From contig JAFPYR010000061.1 in assembly GCA_017412115.1 (NCBI GenBank), positions 1 to 43,343 on the forward strand: a stretch of 43,343 bases of DNA. Direction: 5' to 3'. The translations under genes were made by a program, and so were the position numbers. This DNA is from Bacteroidales bacterium. GTDB lineage: Bacteria > Bacteroidota > Bacteroidia > Bacteroidales > UBA3824. How positions within the stretch are numbered: the stretch's first letter is position 1; each line of letters opens with the position of its first letter. A model generated the notes under the pieces. It did no database searches. It saw only the letters and a program-made list of their open reading frames with translations, and was not told the origin of the DNA. Below are positions 17,563 to 26,739 of the stretch, piece by piece.

Positions 17563-18741
17563 TTATTTTTTTGAATTATCCAAATAAAATCCCAAAGAAA
17601 ATCTTATCGTATTTTGCAGCGGATTGCTTTGCGTCGTTGTTATCAGATATGCAAAATCGAAAGTGAAGGATTTTATGTTAAGACCTAAACCGAAGGTCAT
17701 GTAACGCCGTCCGCCTTTTTCGTTGCTTTCCGTAAAGTATCCCATTCTTCCGGCAAAAGTTTTGGAATACCAGTATTCAAAACCGAAAGAATATGAGATT
17801 TCTTTGATTTCTTCGCTAAAACCATCCGGTGCATCAGAAAAGGATTGGAAAATTCCTCGTGGAACCGAAACCTCATCTTTTTGGCCTTTTATGATTTCGC
17901 CGTTTGCATTGTAAATCGGCGGCGTCGGCACCAAAAGTTTATTAAGATCGATTGTAAAACTTAGCGAATTATAATCGTCAAAATCGAATTTATAACAAGT
18001 TCCGAGTTTTAGATTTGTGGGGATAAAGTTCTGATTGTTAGAGGTATAACTCATTTTAGAACCGATATTGCTGATATTTGCGCCGAGGGAAAGCGTACTT
18101 GATTTTTCACCGAAAAGAAATTCCTTTTGGTAATAAACCGCAATATCTCCCGCAATGGAATGTCCCGCATGACTTTCCTCAGAATTGCCGATTAAAAGTC
18201 CTCCCGTTAAATTTGAATAAATATAACGCATTGTAATAGAGCTACTTAAATTGTCAGCAAGTTTCAATGAGTACGACCCGTCAACAGCAAATTCTTTCGG
18301 TTTGAAATTCTTTAGCGTTGAGCCGTTATAATCGGTAAAAGTCATATCTCCGTACGAAAAATATGTCAGCGAATATCCCAAGGCCTGATGGTCTTTTATT
18401 TTACTGTAGCCGGCAAGATGAGTGATGTTCATATCATCGACGTAGTTTCTAAGCCACGGCGTATACGAAAACGAAATTCCGCTTTTGTGTTCTGCGAAAA
18501 TGTATTTTGCCGCATTCCAATGCTGAGAATTGATGTCGGGCGCGGTAGCAACACCGGCATCGCCTAAACCGGCAGAGCGGGAATCGGGTGAAATTAGCAG
18601 AAAAGAAGCTGCCGTTGAAATGATGTTTGATTCGTTGTCCCTGCCTACAGCGTCTTGAGCGGGGGCAATTTGTGCTGAAACTTGATTGCAATTAGCGGCA
18701 AAAAGAATCAGCGGTATGCTTTTTTTTAAAAAAAATTTCAT
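17563..18741 (-). CDS. porV: type IX secretion outer-membrane protein PorV
   Basis: A 392-residue FadL-like outer-membrane beta-barrel. Signal peptide ends near VSAQ. The N-terminal plug signature FLLISPDSRSAGLGDAGVAT followed by HWNAAKY is characteristic of PorV (LptO). In type IX secretion PorV collects cargo from the Sov translocon and passes it to the PorU sortase at the cell surface. It follows porU directly, with its own -7 box (TAAATTTG, 18768-18775) and a Shine-Dalgarno-like AGGAAAGGA. The gene order porU-porV matches other Bacteroidota. Confidence 0.93.
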   Translation of the reverse strand: MKFFLKKSIPLILFAANCNQVSAQIAPAQDAVGRDNESNIISTAASFLLISPDSRSAGLGDAGVATAPDINSQHWNAAKYIFAEHKSGISFSYTPWLRNYVDDMNITHLAGYSKIKDHQALGYSLTYFSYGDMTFTDYNGSTLKNFKPKEFAVDGSYSLKLADNLSSSITMRYIYSNLTGGLLIGNSEESHAGHSIAGDIAVYYQKEFLFGEKSSTLSLGANISNIGSKMSYTSNNQNFIPTNLKLGTCYKFDFDDYNSLSFTIDLNKLLVPTPPIYNANGEIIKGQKDEVSVPRGIFQSFSDAPDGFSEEIKEISYSFGFEYWYSKTFAGRMGYFTESNEKGGRRYMTFGLGLNIKSFTFDFAYLITTTQSNPLQNTIRFSLGFYLDNSKK

Positions 18742-18767
18742 AATGTCCTTTCCTATAAAAACTCCGG

Positions 18768-18775
18768 CAAATTTA
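18768..18775 (-). promoter_or_regulatory. -7 box of porV
   Basis: TAAATTTG on the minus strand between the porU stop and the porV start. It would allow porV to be transcribed apart from porU. Confidence 0.5.
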
Positions 18776-18783
18776 GTTTTTTT

Positions 18784-21700
18784 TTATTTTAAATACAATA
18801 GTTTTTCGTATTTTGAAGCTTTTTTGCCGTCTTCAGTCTTGATTTTCAGACGGTAAAAGTAAACTCCTCGGGCTATTTTGTTACCGTAACCGTCAGAGCC
18901 GTCCCATTCCAAGGGTTCTGATAAATTTTCGTTCGAGAAAAATTCCCCGCTAAAGACCCTTACAATTTTTCCTGAAACTGTAAAAATCGTAAGTTCATAA
19001 TTTATAATGCTTTGCGGAGAATTGTGTTCAAAATAAAACTTGGTAAAGTCCGTAAAAGGATTGGGATAATTCAGTAATTTTTTGATTTGCAGTTTGTCGT
19101 TTTCGGTAACGATAAAATCCAAACTGCTTTGAGATGAATTGTTGAAATTATCCCATGCTTTGAGTTTTAGAGTGTGTTTTCCTTCTTTTAGTTTTTTTAA
19201 GCCGTATTCTATTTTTCCCGAAGTGTAAGAGTCCTTGTCGGGTCTGTAATAGTCTGTTAATGTGTAAGTTAATTGAGCTTCGTCGTCAATTGTAAGTGTT
19301 ATGGCGTGGGCAGAGTTTTTGTTTGAGATGTTGATGCCAGAGGTATCTGAGAGTTTTGCTATCAGGGTAGGAGAGTTGTCGGTTTTGCCGCCGCTGATAA
19401 AGTCAAAACTATTTAGATACAAATGAATTTCGGGTCCTGATTTGTCTGAGTCTGCGTTTGGTACGGAGCCGCCGATTTTTAAAAGTTTGGAAACGCCGCT
19501 TGCCGTAACTTCGTTATTTTCAGCGTATAAACTTAACTTACCGAAATCCGTTTCGTAATCAATATCTTTTGGAACGAGAAATTTAAACGAAAATTTTCCG
19601 TTTGAAACTGACGAAATGCCGTCAAAAATTTTTGTTCTATATTCTTGATAATCAAATGTTCCGCCGTTGTCGTTGTTTAAAGTCGTGATTTTTTGCGGTT
19701 TGTCGAAAAGCTGAATGTAAGCTGTCCCCGAAAAATCCGCCATCGAAGGAATTTCCGCTGAAATTTCGTATTTGCCGAGTGCTTTTATCGTGTCGGAAAA
19801 ATCTTCAAAATCTATATTGTTGATTTTTAGGATTTTAATATCGGCTTTTGGTAGCGGAAGTTTTAATGCCGGATCGCCAAGGAGCGTAAAATTCAGCATA
19901 TTATCGTCGTTTGTTAAATTTTTGGCTTTGCGGATAATATCGCCGAAACGGTTGTCCTCTTCAAAAAGTACGGAAAAAATATTTTTGTTGAGATTAAAAT
20001 TCTCGTTAGCCAAAACATTCCTTGTCGTTGTGAACATTGCAATTGCACCGCCGTTCGGATTTTTCAGACAATGCTCTGCCGGAGAATCAACTGACTTGTC
20101 AGATTGTCTGTCATAATAGTCAAAATGTCCGATGTTGCATGACGAAGTGATGAAAAGCGGCAATTTGTTTTTGTTTTTTAGATTGTCGATGTCGGTATTT
20201 GTTAAAATTCTTTCGTCGGCAAAAAAATTCATTCCACCGTGTCCTGTATAATTTATAATAAGCGCACCTTTATTAAAAGTGTTGATTATATCTTCTTGAG
20301 CCTCAGGGTAGGTGTTGCCTGCCGCCGATGAAACTTGTTTGTAACTATCGGCATAGATTTTCTTGATGTTTACTTTAGGATAGTTAAGTTCAAGATTTTC
20401 AGCTAAATAGTCTGCTTGACTGATGTGGAGGTTGTTGTCTTTATCGTCAGCTATAAAACAAACGTTTTTCGTCCAATTCTTTTCGTAATCTTTTGATTGA
20501 TAATTAATTATCTTTTCTGTTAGGATTTGAGCCTCTTGAGTGTTTTTTACCGGCAATCTGCCGATTCCAATGTCAAGATTTCCGAAATATTCGCCTTCGT
20601 CATCGTCCAAAAAACCGAAAAAATCATCTGAAACAAAACTGTCTAAATTGTTTTCATTCAGCGAATTAGGCGATTGATAAGTAGGAATCAGATTGGTGTT
20701 GTTTTTTGAAATGGTTTTGTTGTCGAGACTGCCGTCGCCAAAAAGCAGAACGTATTTTAAGCGTTTGTCTTTTTTGTACAAAAATCTTATAAAATCTCTT
20801 ATCGCTGAAACGTCCCTCATACCAGAGGAAAACTCATTATAAATTTCCTCAGGACTAACTATTAAGGTTTTCAAATCCGAATGAAGTTCTTTTAGTTTTT
20901 GTGCATACGGTAGAAAAATTTTAGGTGCAATTATCAGATAATCAGGTGTTTCTAATCCGTGAAGATTTTGATTCGCAATATTTTCGTAAAGTACAGGTGT
21001 AAAACAATCCGAAGACGAGTTGAATACTAAAAATCTGTTTTCTCCTTTTTGACATTCGGCTTTGAATCTCGCATAATTCTCTGAAACAGAATATGTTAAA
21101 AGAGTAGGGGAGAGCCTGTCAGTGATGTTTAGGATTTTTGTATTGTTTTTTGGATCAAGGAGTTTAAATTCTATTGTTTCGCTTAAATCTCCGCTACTGA
21201 AAATGCTGAAAATGAATTGTTTACCGTTGTATTTTAACGGTTCTTTGGTGTTAAGCGTTATGAAATCCAAATAACCTTCCGCAGAGGGTGAGGTTTTGTT
21301 GAAAGTTATGTTGATATTTTGTTTTTGGGTTTCTTCGGGCGAAAAAACGAAACTTAAAGTTCTTCTTGAAGCATAGAGTCCAGAATTTGTAACTTTTTCG
21401 CAAGTTATTGTTTTAGAAGTGTTTGCCGTGGTTATTGTGAAGGAATTTTCAACACTTGAACGTGCGATAACAGAGATTTTTAGCTTTGCGGAGTTTGGAG
21501 GATTGTTGCAAGTAAAACTGAAATTTTGTGATGTATTGTAAGAAAAATTTTCACCGAACCAATCTCTGCCGCTCATTTGAAGGTTTACCAAATCGTTGTG
21601 AATGAAATACATAAAATCACCTTCATTAACACTTTGATTAGCAATGTTTTCCAAAAAGTTATTTTCTTGAATTTCATTGTTTTTCCCGGAATTGAAATCG

Positions 21701-22092
21701 CTCAAAAAAACATAGTTATAATCCGAAAACAAATGCTTTTGGTGGTCATAAAAATTCTCTTCTTCGTTGAAAAATTGCGAATCCGGATTTTGAGCGTAAA
21801 AATAAATTGCATTGTTTTCTTTTATGAGTTTCAACTCGCTTAAATCCTCAGGGCGTTTTTCTTCGTTCATAAAAGGCAACAAAGAAAAATTGTTGCCAAA
21901 AACTCTTACGTTTTCAGGATTTGAAAAACCTAACTCTTTTAATTTCTGATAGTTAATGCAATAAATGCCGGTTTCTTTTATTGCGGCTTTGACAATTTTA
22001 CCGCTTTTCAAAACGGAATTTTCTATTTGCGAAAAAGCGTTTCGGAAGTTTATCAAAAGTAAAAATATTGTCAGCGGAATAAAAAACCTCAT
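18784..22092 (-). CDS. porU: type IX secretion sortase PorU
   Basis: A 1102-residue surface protein of the gingipain-like (C25) peptidase family. It cleaves the C-terminal sorting domain from type IX cargo and attaches the cargo to A-LPS. Signal peptide at 1-21. The peptidase domain spans about 390-760, with catalytic His in YTGHGGMN (about 617) and Cys in TSSCNIGH (about 652). A C-terminal beta-sandwich starts with NYPNPFTDFTKFYF (about 1010) and ends with ARGVYFYRLKI, the layout of a sorting domain, which PorU itself keeps. It overlaps cca by 4 bases (ATGA). Confidence 0.93.
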   Translation of the reverse strand: MRFFIPLTIFLLLINFRNAFSQIENSVLKSGKIVKAAIKETGIYCINYQKLKELGFSNPENVRVFGNNFSLLPFMNEEKRPEDLSELKLIKENNAIYFYAQNPDSQFFNEEENFYDHQKHLFSDYNYVFLSDFNSGKNNEIQENNFLENIANQSVNEGDFMYFIHNDLVNLQMSGRDWFGENFSYNTSQNFSFTCNNPPNSAKLKISVIARSSVENSFTITTANTSKTITCEKVTNSGLYASRRTLSFVFSPEETQKQNINITFNKTSPSAEGYLDFITLNTKEPLKYNGKQFIFSIFSSGDLSETIEFKLLDPKNNTKILNITDRLSPTLLTYSVSENYARFKAECQKGENRFLVFNSSSDCFTPVLYENIANQNLHGLETPDYLIIAPKIFLPYAQKLKELHSDLKTLIVSPEEIYNEFSSGMRDVSAIRDFIRFLYKKDKRLKYVLLFGDGSLDNKTISKNNTNLIPTYQSPNSLNENNLDSFVSDDFFGFLDDDEGEYFGNLDIGIGRLPVKNTQEAQILTEKIINYQSKDYEKNWTKNVCFIADDKDNNLHISQADYLAENLELNYPKVNIKKIYADSYKQVSSAAGNTYPEAQEDIINTFNKGALIINYTGHGGMNFFADERILTNTDIDNLKNKNKLPLFITSSCNIGHFDYYDRQSDKSVDSPAEHCLKNPNGGAIAMFTTTRNVLANENFNLNKNIFSVLFEEDNRFGDIIRKAKNLTNDDNMLNFTLLGDPALKLPLPKADIKILKINNIDFEDFSDTIKALGKYEISAEIPSMADFSGTAYIQLFDKPQKITTLNNDNGGTFDYQEYRTKIFDGISSVSNGKFSFKFLVPKDIDYETDFGKLSLYAENNEVTASGVSKLLKIGGSVPNADSDKSGPEIHLYLNSFDFISGGKTDNSPTLIAKLSDTSGINISNKNSAHAITLTIDDEAQLTYTLTDYYRPDKDSYTSGKIEYGLKKLKEGKHTLKLKAWDNFNNSSQSSLDFIVTENDKLQIKKLLNYPNPFTDFTKFYFEHNSPQSIINYELTIFTVSGKIVRVFSGEFFSNENLSEPLEWDGSDGYGNKIARGVYFYRLKIKTEDGKKASKYEKLLYLK

Positions 22093-23507
22093 TTTTTTAT
22101 AGGCGTCAGTTGAAATTCTTTTCCTTTTTCTAACATTAAATTGTATGCCGCCTCAAAAGAGTTTTCGATTTTGCCGTCCAAAATTGCATCTTTGATAAAA
22201 TCTTTGATTTCACCGACGGTGCGTGAGGGTTTTAAGCCGAAAGTTTCCATGATTAGATTGCCGTCAACAGGCGGTTGCCATGTCCTGACAAAATCTTTTT
22301 CTTCCAGTTCTTTAATTTTCTTTCTAACTGTTTTATAATTGTTTAGAAACTTTTGTTTTTTCTCTTCGATTTTGGAAGTAATGTCGGCTTCACACAGCAT
22401 TAGTAAATCATCCAAATCCTCGCCCGCATCGTACATCAAACGTCTTACTGCTGAATCCGTAATCTCATCGTTTGAAATCGGGATAGCCCTATGATGCATT
22501 CCAACAAGTTTTTGAACGTATTTCATTCTGTCATCAAGCGGCATTTTTAAGAATTTGAAAATTTGCGGAATCATTTTCGCTCCGATAAATTCGTGATTGT
22601 GAAAAGTCCAAGTATTGCCGCTGAATTTTTTTACGTTAGGTTTTGCAATATCATGAAAAAGTGCTGCGTATCTTAGCCATATATTATCGCTGACACTTGA
22701 CACATTGTCCACAACTTGCAATGTATGTAAGAAATTGTCTTTGTGACCTTTACCTTCTTTTATTTCAACACCTTTTAGTTTTGAAAGCTGCGGTAAGATT
22801 TTTTCCAAAAGTCCGCTTTTGTCCAAAAGCATAAAACCCGCAGACGGTTTTTTTGTCTGCATTATTTTGTTGAGTTCTTCAACGATTCTTTCTTTTGAAA
22901 TTATTTCTATGCGGTCGCGGTTTCTAAAAATCGCTTTGAAAGTTTCGCTCTCAATTGTAAAACCCAATCTGCACGCAAATCTTATTGCGCGTAACATTCT
23001 CAAAGGGTCGTCTGAAAAGGTAATATCAGAATCTAAAGGTGTGCGAATAATCTTCTCGTTTAAATCTTTAAGACCGTTGAAAGGATCTGTAAGTTCACCG
23101 TAATCTTCTGAATTTAAAGAAATTGCAAGGGCATTGACGGTAAAATCCCTGCGTTTTTGATCGTCTTCCAAAGTGCCGTCTTCCACTATCGGTTTGCGTG
23201 AATTTCTGTTATAAGACTCTTTTCTTGCGCCTACAAATTCCAATTCCAAACCTTTGTAACGCAACATAGCAGTCCCGAAATTTCTAAAGACTGCTACACC
23301 TTGTTTACATTTTAATTTTTTTGCGAGTTGTTCAGCAAAAGCGATTCCACTGCCCTGAACCACAAAATCCATATCCTTGCAGGGAATATTCAATAATAAA
23401 TCCCTTACATAACCGCCTATTACATAGACTTTTGTGTTTGTTTCCCCGGCTAATGCCGATATAGAAGAAAATACCGGATGATTCAATCTGCGTTTCAGGT
23501 CTGCCAT
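22089..23507 (-). CDS. cca: CCA tRNA nucleotidyltransferase with HD domain
   Basis: A 472-residue enzyme that adds or repairs the 3' CCA of tRNA. N-terminal polymerase beta-like nucleotidyltransferase: GGYVRDLLL, with metal ligands in KDMDFVV, then RRDFTVNALA and DDPLRMLRAIRFACRL. A C-terminal HD region (about 250-350) has the pair HD in ALFHDIAKP. Length agrees with the bacterial class II family. It matters here because most tRNA genes in the window lack an encoded CCA. Its 3' end overlaps porU, so the two are translationally coupled. Confidence 0.93.
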   Translation of the reverse strand: MADLKRRLNHPVFSSISALAGETNTKVYVIGGYVRDLLLNIPCKDMDFVVQGSGIAFAEQLAKKLKCKQGVAVFRNFGTAMLRYKGLELEFVGARKESYNRNSRKPIVEDGTLEDDQKRRDFTVNALAISLNSEDYGELTDPFNGLKDLNEKIIRTPLDSDITFSDDPLRMLRAIRFACRLGFTIESETFKAIFRNRDRIEIISKERIVEELNKIMQTKKPSAGFMLLDKSGLLEKILPQLSKLKGVEIKEGKGHKDNFLHTLQVVDNVSSVSDNIWLRYAALFHDIAKPNVKKFSGNTWTFHNHEFIGAKMIPQIFKFLKMPLDDRMKYVQKLVGMHHRAIPISNDEITDSAVRRLMYDAGEDLDDLLMLCEADITSKIEEKKQKFLNNYKTVRKKIKELEEKDFVRTWQPPVDGNLIMETFGLKPSRTVGEIKDFIKDAILDGKIENSFEAAYNLMLEKGKEFQLTPIKK

Positions 23508-23555
23508 TTCTTTTTGTTACTCTTTTGACTTTCAGTTTTTTTTCTTTAAAGTTGT

Positions 23556-23651
23556 TTATACTTCTTTCGGATTGTTCTTTTTAATCTCGTAAGCCGCATA
23601 AGCTATACCAACTGCAACTAAGAAAGCCAATATTAAATCTATTGCGTTCAT
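23556..23651 (-). CDS. 31-residue single-pass membrane peptide
   Basis: A short frame starting ATG at 23651: MNAIDLILAFLVAVGIAYAA, then YEIKKNNPKEV and stop. It is one hydrophobic helix with a positively charged tail, predicted to sit in the inner membrane with the tail in the cytoplasm. A perfect -7 box (TAAATTTG, 23708-23701) lies about 50 bases upstream. It ends 49 bases before cca, so it may be the first gene of the cca-porU transcript. It resembles the small one-helix proteins found beside transporters, but I cannot name it. Confidence 0.5.
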   Translation of the reverse strand: MNAIDLILAFLVAVGIAYAAYEIKKNNPKEV

Positions 23652-23700
23652 AATGCTTTGCTATTTTATTAGTTATAATTTTATGTTCTTTTGTACGATG

Positions 23701-23708
23701 CAAATTTA
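23701..23708 (-). promoter_or_regulatory. -7 box for the small membrane peptide and cca operon
   Basis: TAAATTTG on the minus strand, exact TAnnTTTG. No TTTG at the ideal upstream distance. Confidence 0.45.
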
Positions 23709-23842
23709 ACAAATTTAAATATTTAGGGTTGTCGTTTTTAAGTTTTTTTTACGTTTTCTTTTTGTTAAGAAAATGTAAATTATGCTATTGTTAATAAATA
23801 TTAATTGCGATAAAAAATTTTTTTATTAAAGGAAAACGTTTT

Positions 23843-23850
23843 TATATTTG
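23843..23850 (+). promoter_or_regulatory. -7 box of the reverse rubrerythrin gene
   Basis: TATATTTG, exact TAnnTTTG, 38 bases before the start codon. Confidence 0.55.
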
Positions 23851-23888
23851 TCAAAAATCAATAACAATCAAACACATTTATTTAAGTT

Positions 23889-24437
23889 ATGAAAAAGAAA
23901 TGGACATGTGCGATTTGCGGTTTCGTATATGAGGGAGAAGAACCGCCGGAGAAATGCCCTCAGTGTAAGGCTCCTAAGTCTAAATTCAAAGAACTTTCAG
24001 AGGATTTGAGTTTTGAAACGGAACACGTTTTAGGCGTTGCAAAGGGCGTTCCTGAGGATTTGATTCAGGATTTGAACAATCATTTTATGGGTGAGTGTAC
24101 CGAAGTCGGAATGTACCTTGCTATGAGCCGTCAGGCAGATAGAGAAGGCTATCCTGAAATCGCAGAGGCATTTAAGCGTTACGCTTTTGAAGAGGCAGAA
24201 CACGCTGCTAAGTTTGCTGAGCTTTTGGGCGATGTCGTTTGGGACACCAAAACCAATCTTGACAAACGTATGAACGCTGAGGCCGGAGCTTGTGCCGATA
24301 AAAACCGTATCGCAAAACGTGCTAAAGAATTGAATTTGGACGCTATTCACGATACCGTTCATGAAATGGCTAAAGACGAAGCCCGTCACGGAAAAGGCTT
24401 TAAAGGCTTGTTTGACAGGTATTTCGGAAAAAAATAA
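23889..24437 (+). CDS. reverse rubrerythrin
   Basis: A 182-residue cytoplasmic non-heme iron protein. An N-terminal rubredoxin-like domain has its four iron ligands at Cys7, Cys10, Cys23 and Cys26. A ferritin-like four-helix domain follows, with Glu/His ligands ([29 protein letters not shown]). Ordinary rubrerythrin has the rubredoxin domain at the C-terminus, so this is the reversed form, which acts as an NADH-linked peroxidase in anaerobes. It protects against hydrogen peroxide. The gene is single, with its own promoter and terminator. Confidence 0.92.
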   Translation: MKKKWTCAICGFVYEGEEPPEKCPQCKAPKSKFKELSEDLSFETEHVLGVAKGVPEDLIQDLNNHFMGECTEVGMYLAMSRQADREGYPEIAEAFKRYAFEEAEHAAKFAELLGDVVWDTKTNLDKRMNAEAGACADKNRIAKRAKELNLDAIHDTVHEMAKDEARHGKGFKGLFDRYFGKK

Positions 24438-24463
24438 TTTAGAATTAGTGTTAATTATTTTTA

Positions 24464-24500
24464 TTGGCGAGGAAGGGTTTCCCCGCCATTTTTTTTGTTT
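24464..24500 (+). terminator. terminator of the rubrerythrin gene
   Basis: Stem TGGCGAGG / CCCCGCCA with one mismatch, followed by a run of T. Confidence 0.85.
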
Positions 24501-24582
24501 TTTTTTCTTGCAACAATTTTTTTAATTTTGGAGTCTTAAAAATTGGTATAATCATTGATAAAATCCCTTTAAAAAAGGAGAA

Positions 24583-26052
24583 ATGAAGATTTTCAATAAA
24601 ATATTATTATTTCTGTTAGTTTTTTTGCCTGAATTTCTTTACGGGCAGTACAAAGTGGAGTGGGCTCAAACTTTCGGCGGTGACGGTTGGGACGAGGCAG
24701 CCTCTTGTGTTGAAACAAGGGACGGAGATTATGTTGTTGCGGGTTTTGCAAAACAACAAGAACATCATCTTTGGATTGTAAAAATGCGCCGTAACGGTCA
24801 AGGGCGTTGGGGCAAAACCTTTGCCGATTATTTTATTTCTGCTGCTAAAAGTATAATTTCGACCTCTGACAGCAATATTGTCGTAACGGGTTACGCCATT
24901 AGGAAAAGAGATTTTCAGAGCAATCTTCTTCTTATGAAACTTGACACTTTAGGTAATATTCTTTGGCAAAAGACCTTTGGCGGCGATGGCGACGAACAAG
25001 GTTTGAAAGTGATTGAAACAAGGGACGGAGGTTATGCTGTTGCCGGTTTTTCGAGTTCAAACAATGATGCTGAGCCTAATTGGTACGTTATTAAAACCGA
25101 CCGTAACGGCAATTTACAATGGGAAAAACAATACGGCGGCAGTAATGATGACAGAGCTTTTTCGATAGCGCAAACTTACGACAACGGTTTTGTGGTAACG
25201 GGTTATATCGGAAGCGGGGACGGCGGCAGAAAATTAATGTCGATTATTAAACTTGATGCTGATGGCACTGACATTTGGTCGCAAAATTATGATTTGAACA
25301 ATTGGACTTCAGGGGCTGCAATTATCGCAACAAGGGATAGCCTTATTGTGGCGGCCGGTTATACAAGAGCTTATAGCATAACGGATTATGATTTGTTTGT
25401 TGTAAAAACCGACATGAACGGCGATACGCTTTGGACTCGGACTTACGGTGATGAACATTGGCAAGAAAGCACGGATATTGTTGAAACTTTCGACAACTGT
25501 TTTGTTGTCAGCGGTTTTTCGATGTCAAATATAAAAGACTTATCAAGTTTTTTGATGGTAAAATACAATCCTGAAGGCGATTTGATGTGGAAACAAGTTT
25601 TTAAGCGCAAAAGTCAGGATTATGCTAAATCCATGATCGAAACCCGTGATAATGGTCTTTTGCTTGCCGGGACAACCTTTTCTTACGGCAAGGGTTGGGA
25701 CATGGCGGTTTTGAAAATGAAACATTTTGAGGGTGCTGACGTGATTTTTACTTTCCCAAAGGATTCGCTTTCCACGACTTTGAACAAAAGGCTTGCCTTT
25801 GATTTGTGCCTTAAAAATTTTGGTACTCCGAGCAAGGTGAAAGTCCTTGTTAATGATAAACACGTTATTCAACAGGCTGGTTTTAATAAGCTCAGCGACG
25901 AGGAAAAAGAAAATAATTCATGCTATCCGCTTTCTTATCAAGTGGAATTGTCGGAAGGATTCAATACTATTAAAGTTGAGGTTACGGACTATAAGGATTA
26001 TATTTTTGATAAGCAAATTTGCGTTTATAGTCTGCCGCGATATGATTTTTAA
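24583..26052 (+). CDS. secreted beta-propeller-like repeat protein
   Basis: A 489-residue exported protein. Signal peptide (MKIFNKILLFLLVFLPEFLYG), then about six repeats of 50-55 residues of the pattern W...FGGDG.DE....ET.DG.YVVAGF....D..V.K.D..G...W, through about residue 385. These give a predicted beta-propeller. The last 100 residues (from about FTFPKDSLS) resemble an Ig-like or bacterial surface beta domain. No type IX sorting signal is evident at the C-terminus. Unusually for the window it has a strong Shine-Dalgarno (AAGGAG, 24575-24580). The ligand and role are unknown. Confidence 0.75.
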   Translation: MKIFNKILLFLLVFLPEFLYGQYKVEWAQTFGGDGWDEAASCVETRDGDYVVAGFAKQQEHHLWIVKMRRNGQGRWGKTFADYFISAAKSIISTSDSNIVVTGYAIRKRDFQSNLLLMKLDTLGNILWQKTFGGDGDEQGLKVIETRDGGYAVAGFSSSNNDAEPNWYVIKTDRNGNLQWEKQYGGSNDDRAFSIAQTYDNGFVVTGYIGSGDGGRKLMSIIKLDADGTDIWSQNYDLNNWTSGAAIIATRDSLIVAAGYTRAYSITDYDLFVVKTDMNGDTLWTRTYGDEHWQESTDIVETFDNCFVVSGFSMSNIKDLSSFLMVKYNPEGDLMWKQVFKRKSQDYAKSMIETRDNGLLLAGTTFSYGKGWDMAVLKMKHFEGADVIFTFPKDSLSTTLNKRLAFDLCLKNFGTPSKVKVLVNDKHVIQQAGFNKLSDEEKENNSCYPLSYQVELSEGFNTIKVEVTDYKDYIFDKQICVYSLPRYDF

Positions 26053-26085
26053 CGCTAATTTTTTTACTTTTTAATTAAAATAATG

Positions 26086-26093
26086 TATTTTTG
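26086..26093 (+). promoter_or_regulatory. -7 box for DUF5063 and NlpC/P60 genes
   Basis: TATTTTTG, exact TAnnTTTG, 26 bases before the DUF5063 start. Confidence 0.55.
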
Positions 26094-26118
26094 CCCGAAA
26101 TAAAATTTTTATAAAAAA

Positions 26119-26733
26119 ATGGATATATTTTCGGACAAAAATACTTTGGAACTTCTTACGGTTGCAGCCGAGTATTGTGGTTTTATTGAAAAATCGGATA
26201 AGTTTTCAAAGAAAGATTTTATTGGCAAATTGCAGAAAATTTTGTCGCTTGTTTATCTGAAAACTTCTTTAATTGCGGGCGATACTTTAGAGGATTTTGA
26301 AGGCGAAACTTTGGCTTTTCTATCGGAATACGAATACGAGTACATCAAACGCAAGGTCAGCGAAAAACTTTCAAGTTCAGATTCTTATATTGGTGTGTTT
26401 CAGGGTATTAACGCCGATGACGAAATCGAACAGGTTGAAATTTCAACTTGTATTACCGACGTTTATCACAATCTTAAAAACTTTGTTGAAAATTTTAGGA
26501 CTTTCTCTGAAGAGAATGCCTTAGCCTCAAGGGCGGAGCTTATCAGCGATTTCAAGGAGTATTGGGGTTACAGACTTTTATCGGCGTTGCAGGCATTGCA
26601 TTATTTGTTGTATTTTGTTGATTTAAAGGATGATGACGAAGAATCAGATGACGATGAATTGCCCGAAGAAGAAAACACTTCCCAAAAAAGCTTTTACGGC
26701 TCTTTCGTAGAAAATTATCACAAAAAAATATAA
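26119..26733 (+). CDS. DUF5063 domain protein
   Basis: A 204-residue acidic, mostly helical cytoplasmic protein. The pattern VTAA-type start (ELLTVAAEYCGFIEKS), KLQKILSLVYLKTSLI, YHNLKNFVENFR and SALQALHYLLYF matches the DUF5063 family of Bacteroidota, whose function is not known. The C-terminus has an acidic tail (DDDEESDDDELPEEE). The next gene starts 6 bases later, so the two are probably co-transcribed. Confidence 0.78.
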   Translation: MDIFSDKNTLELLTVAAEYCGFIEKSDKFSKKDFIGKLQKILSLVYLKTSLIAGDTLEDFEGETLAFLSEYEYEYIKRKVSEKLSSSDSYIGVFQGINADDEIEQVEISTCITDVYHNLKNFVENFRTFSEENALASRAELISDFKEYWGYRLLSALQALHYLLYFVDLKDDDEESDDDELPEEENTSQKSFYGSFVENYHKKI

Positions 26734-26739
26734 AATAAT

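Noticed and set aside
24616..24801. Minus-strand frame over the repeat protein
   Set aside because: Shadow frame without any supporting signal.
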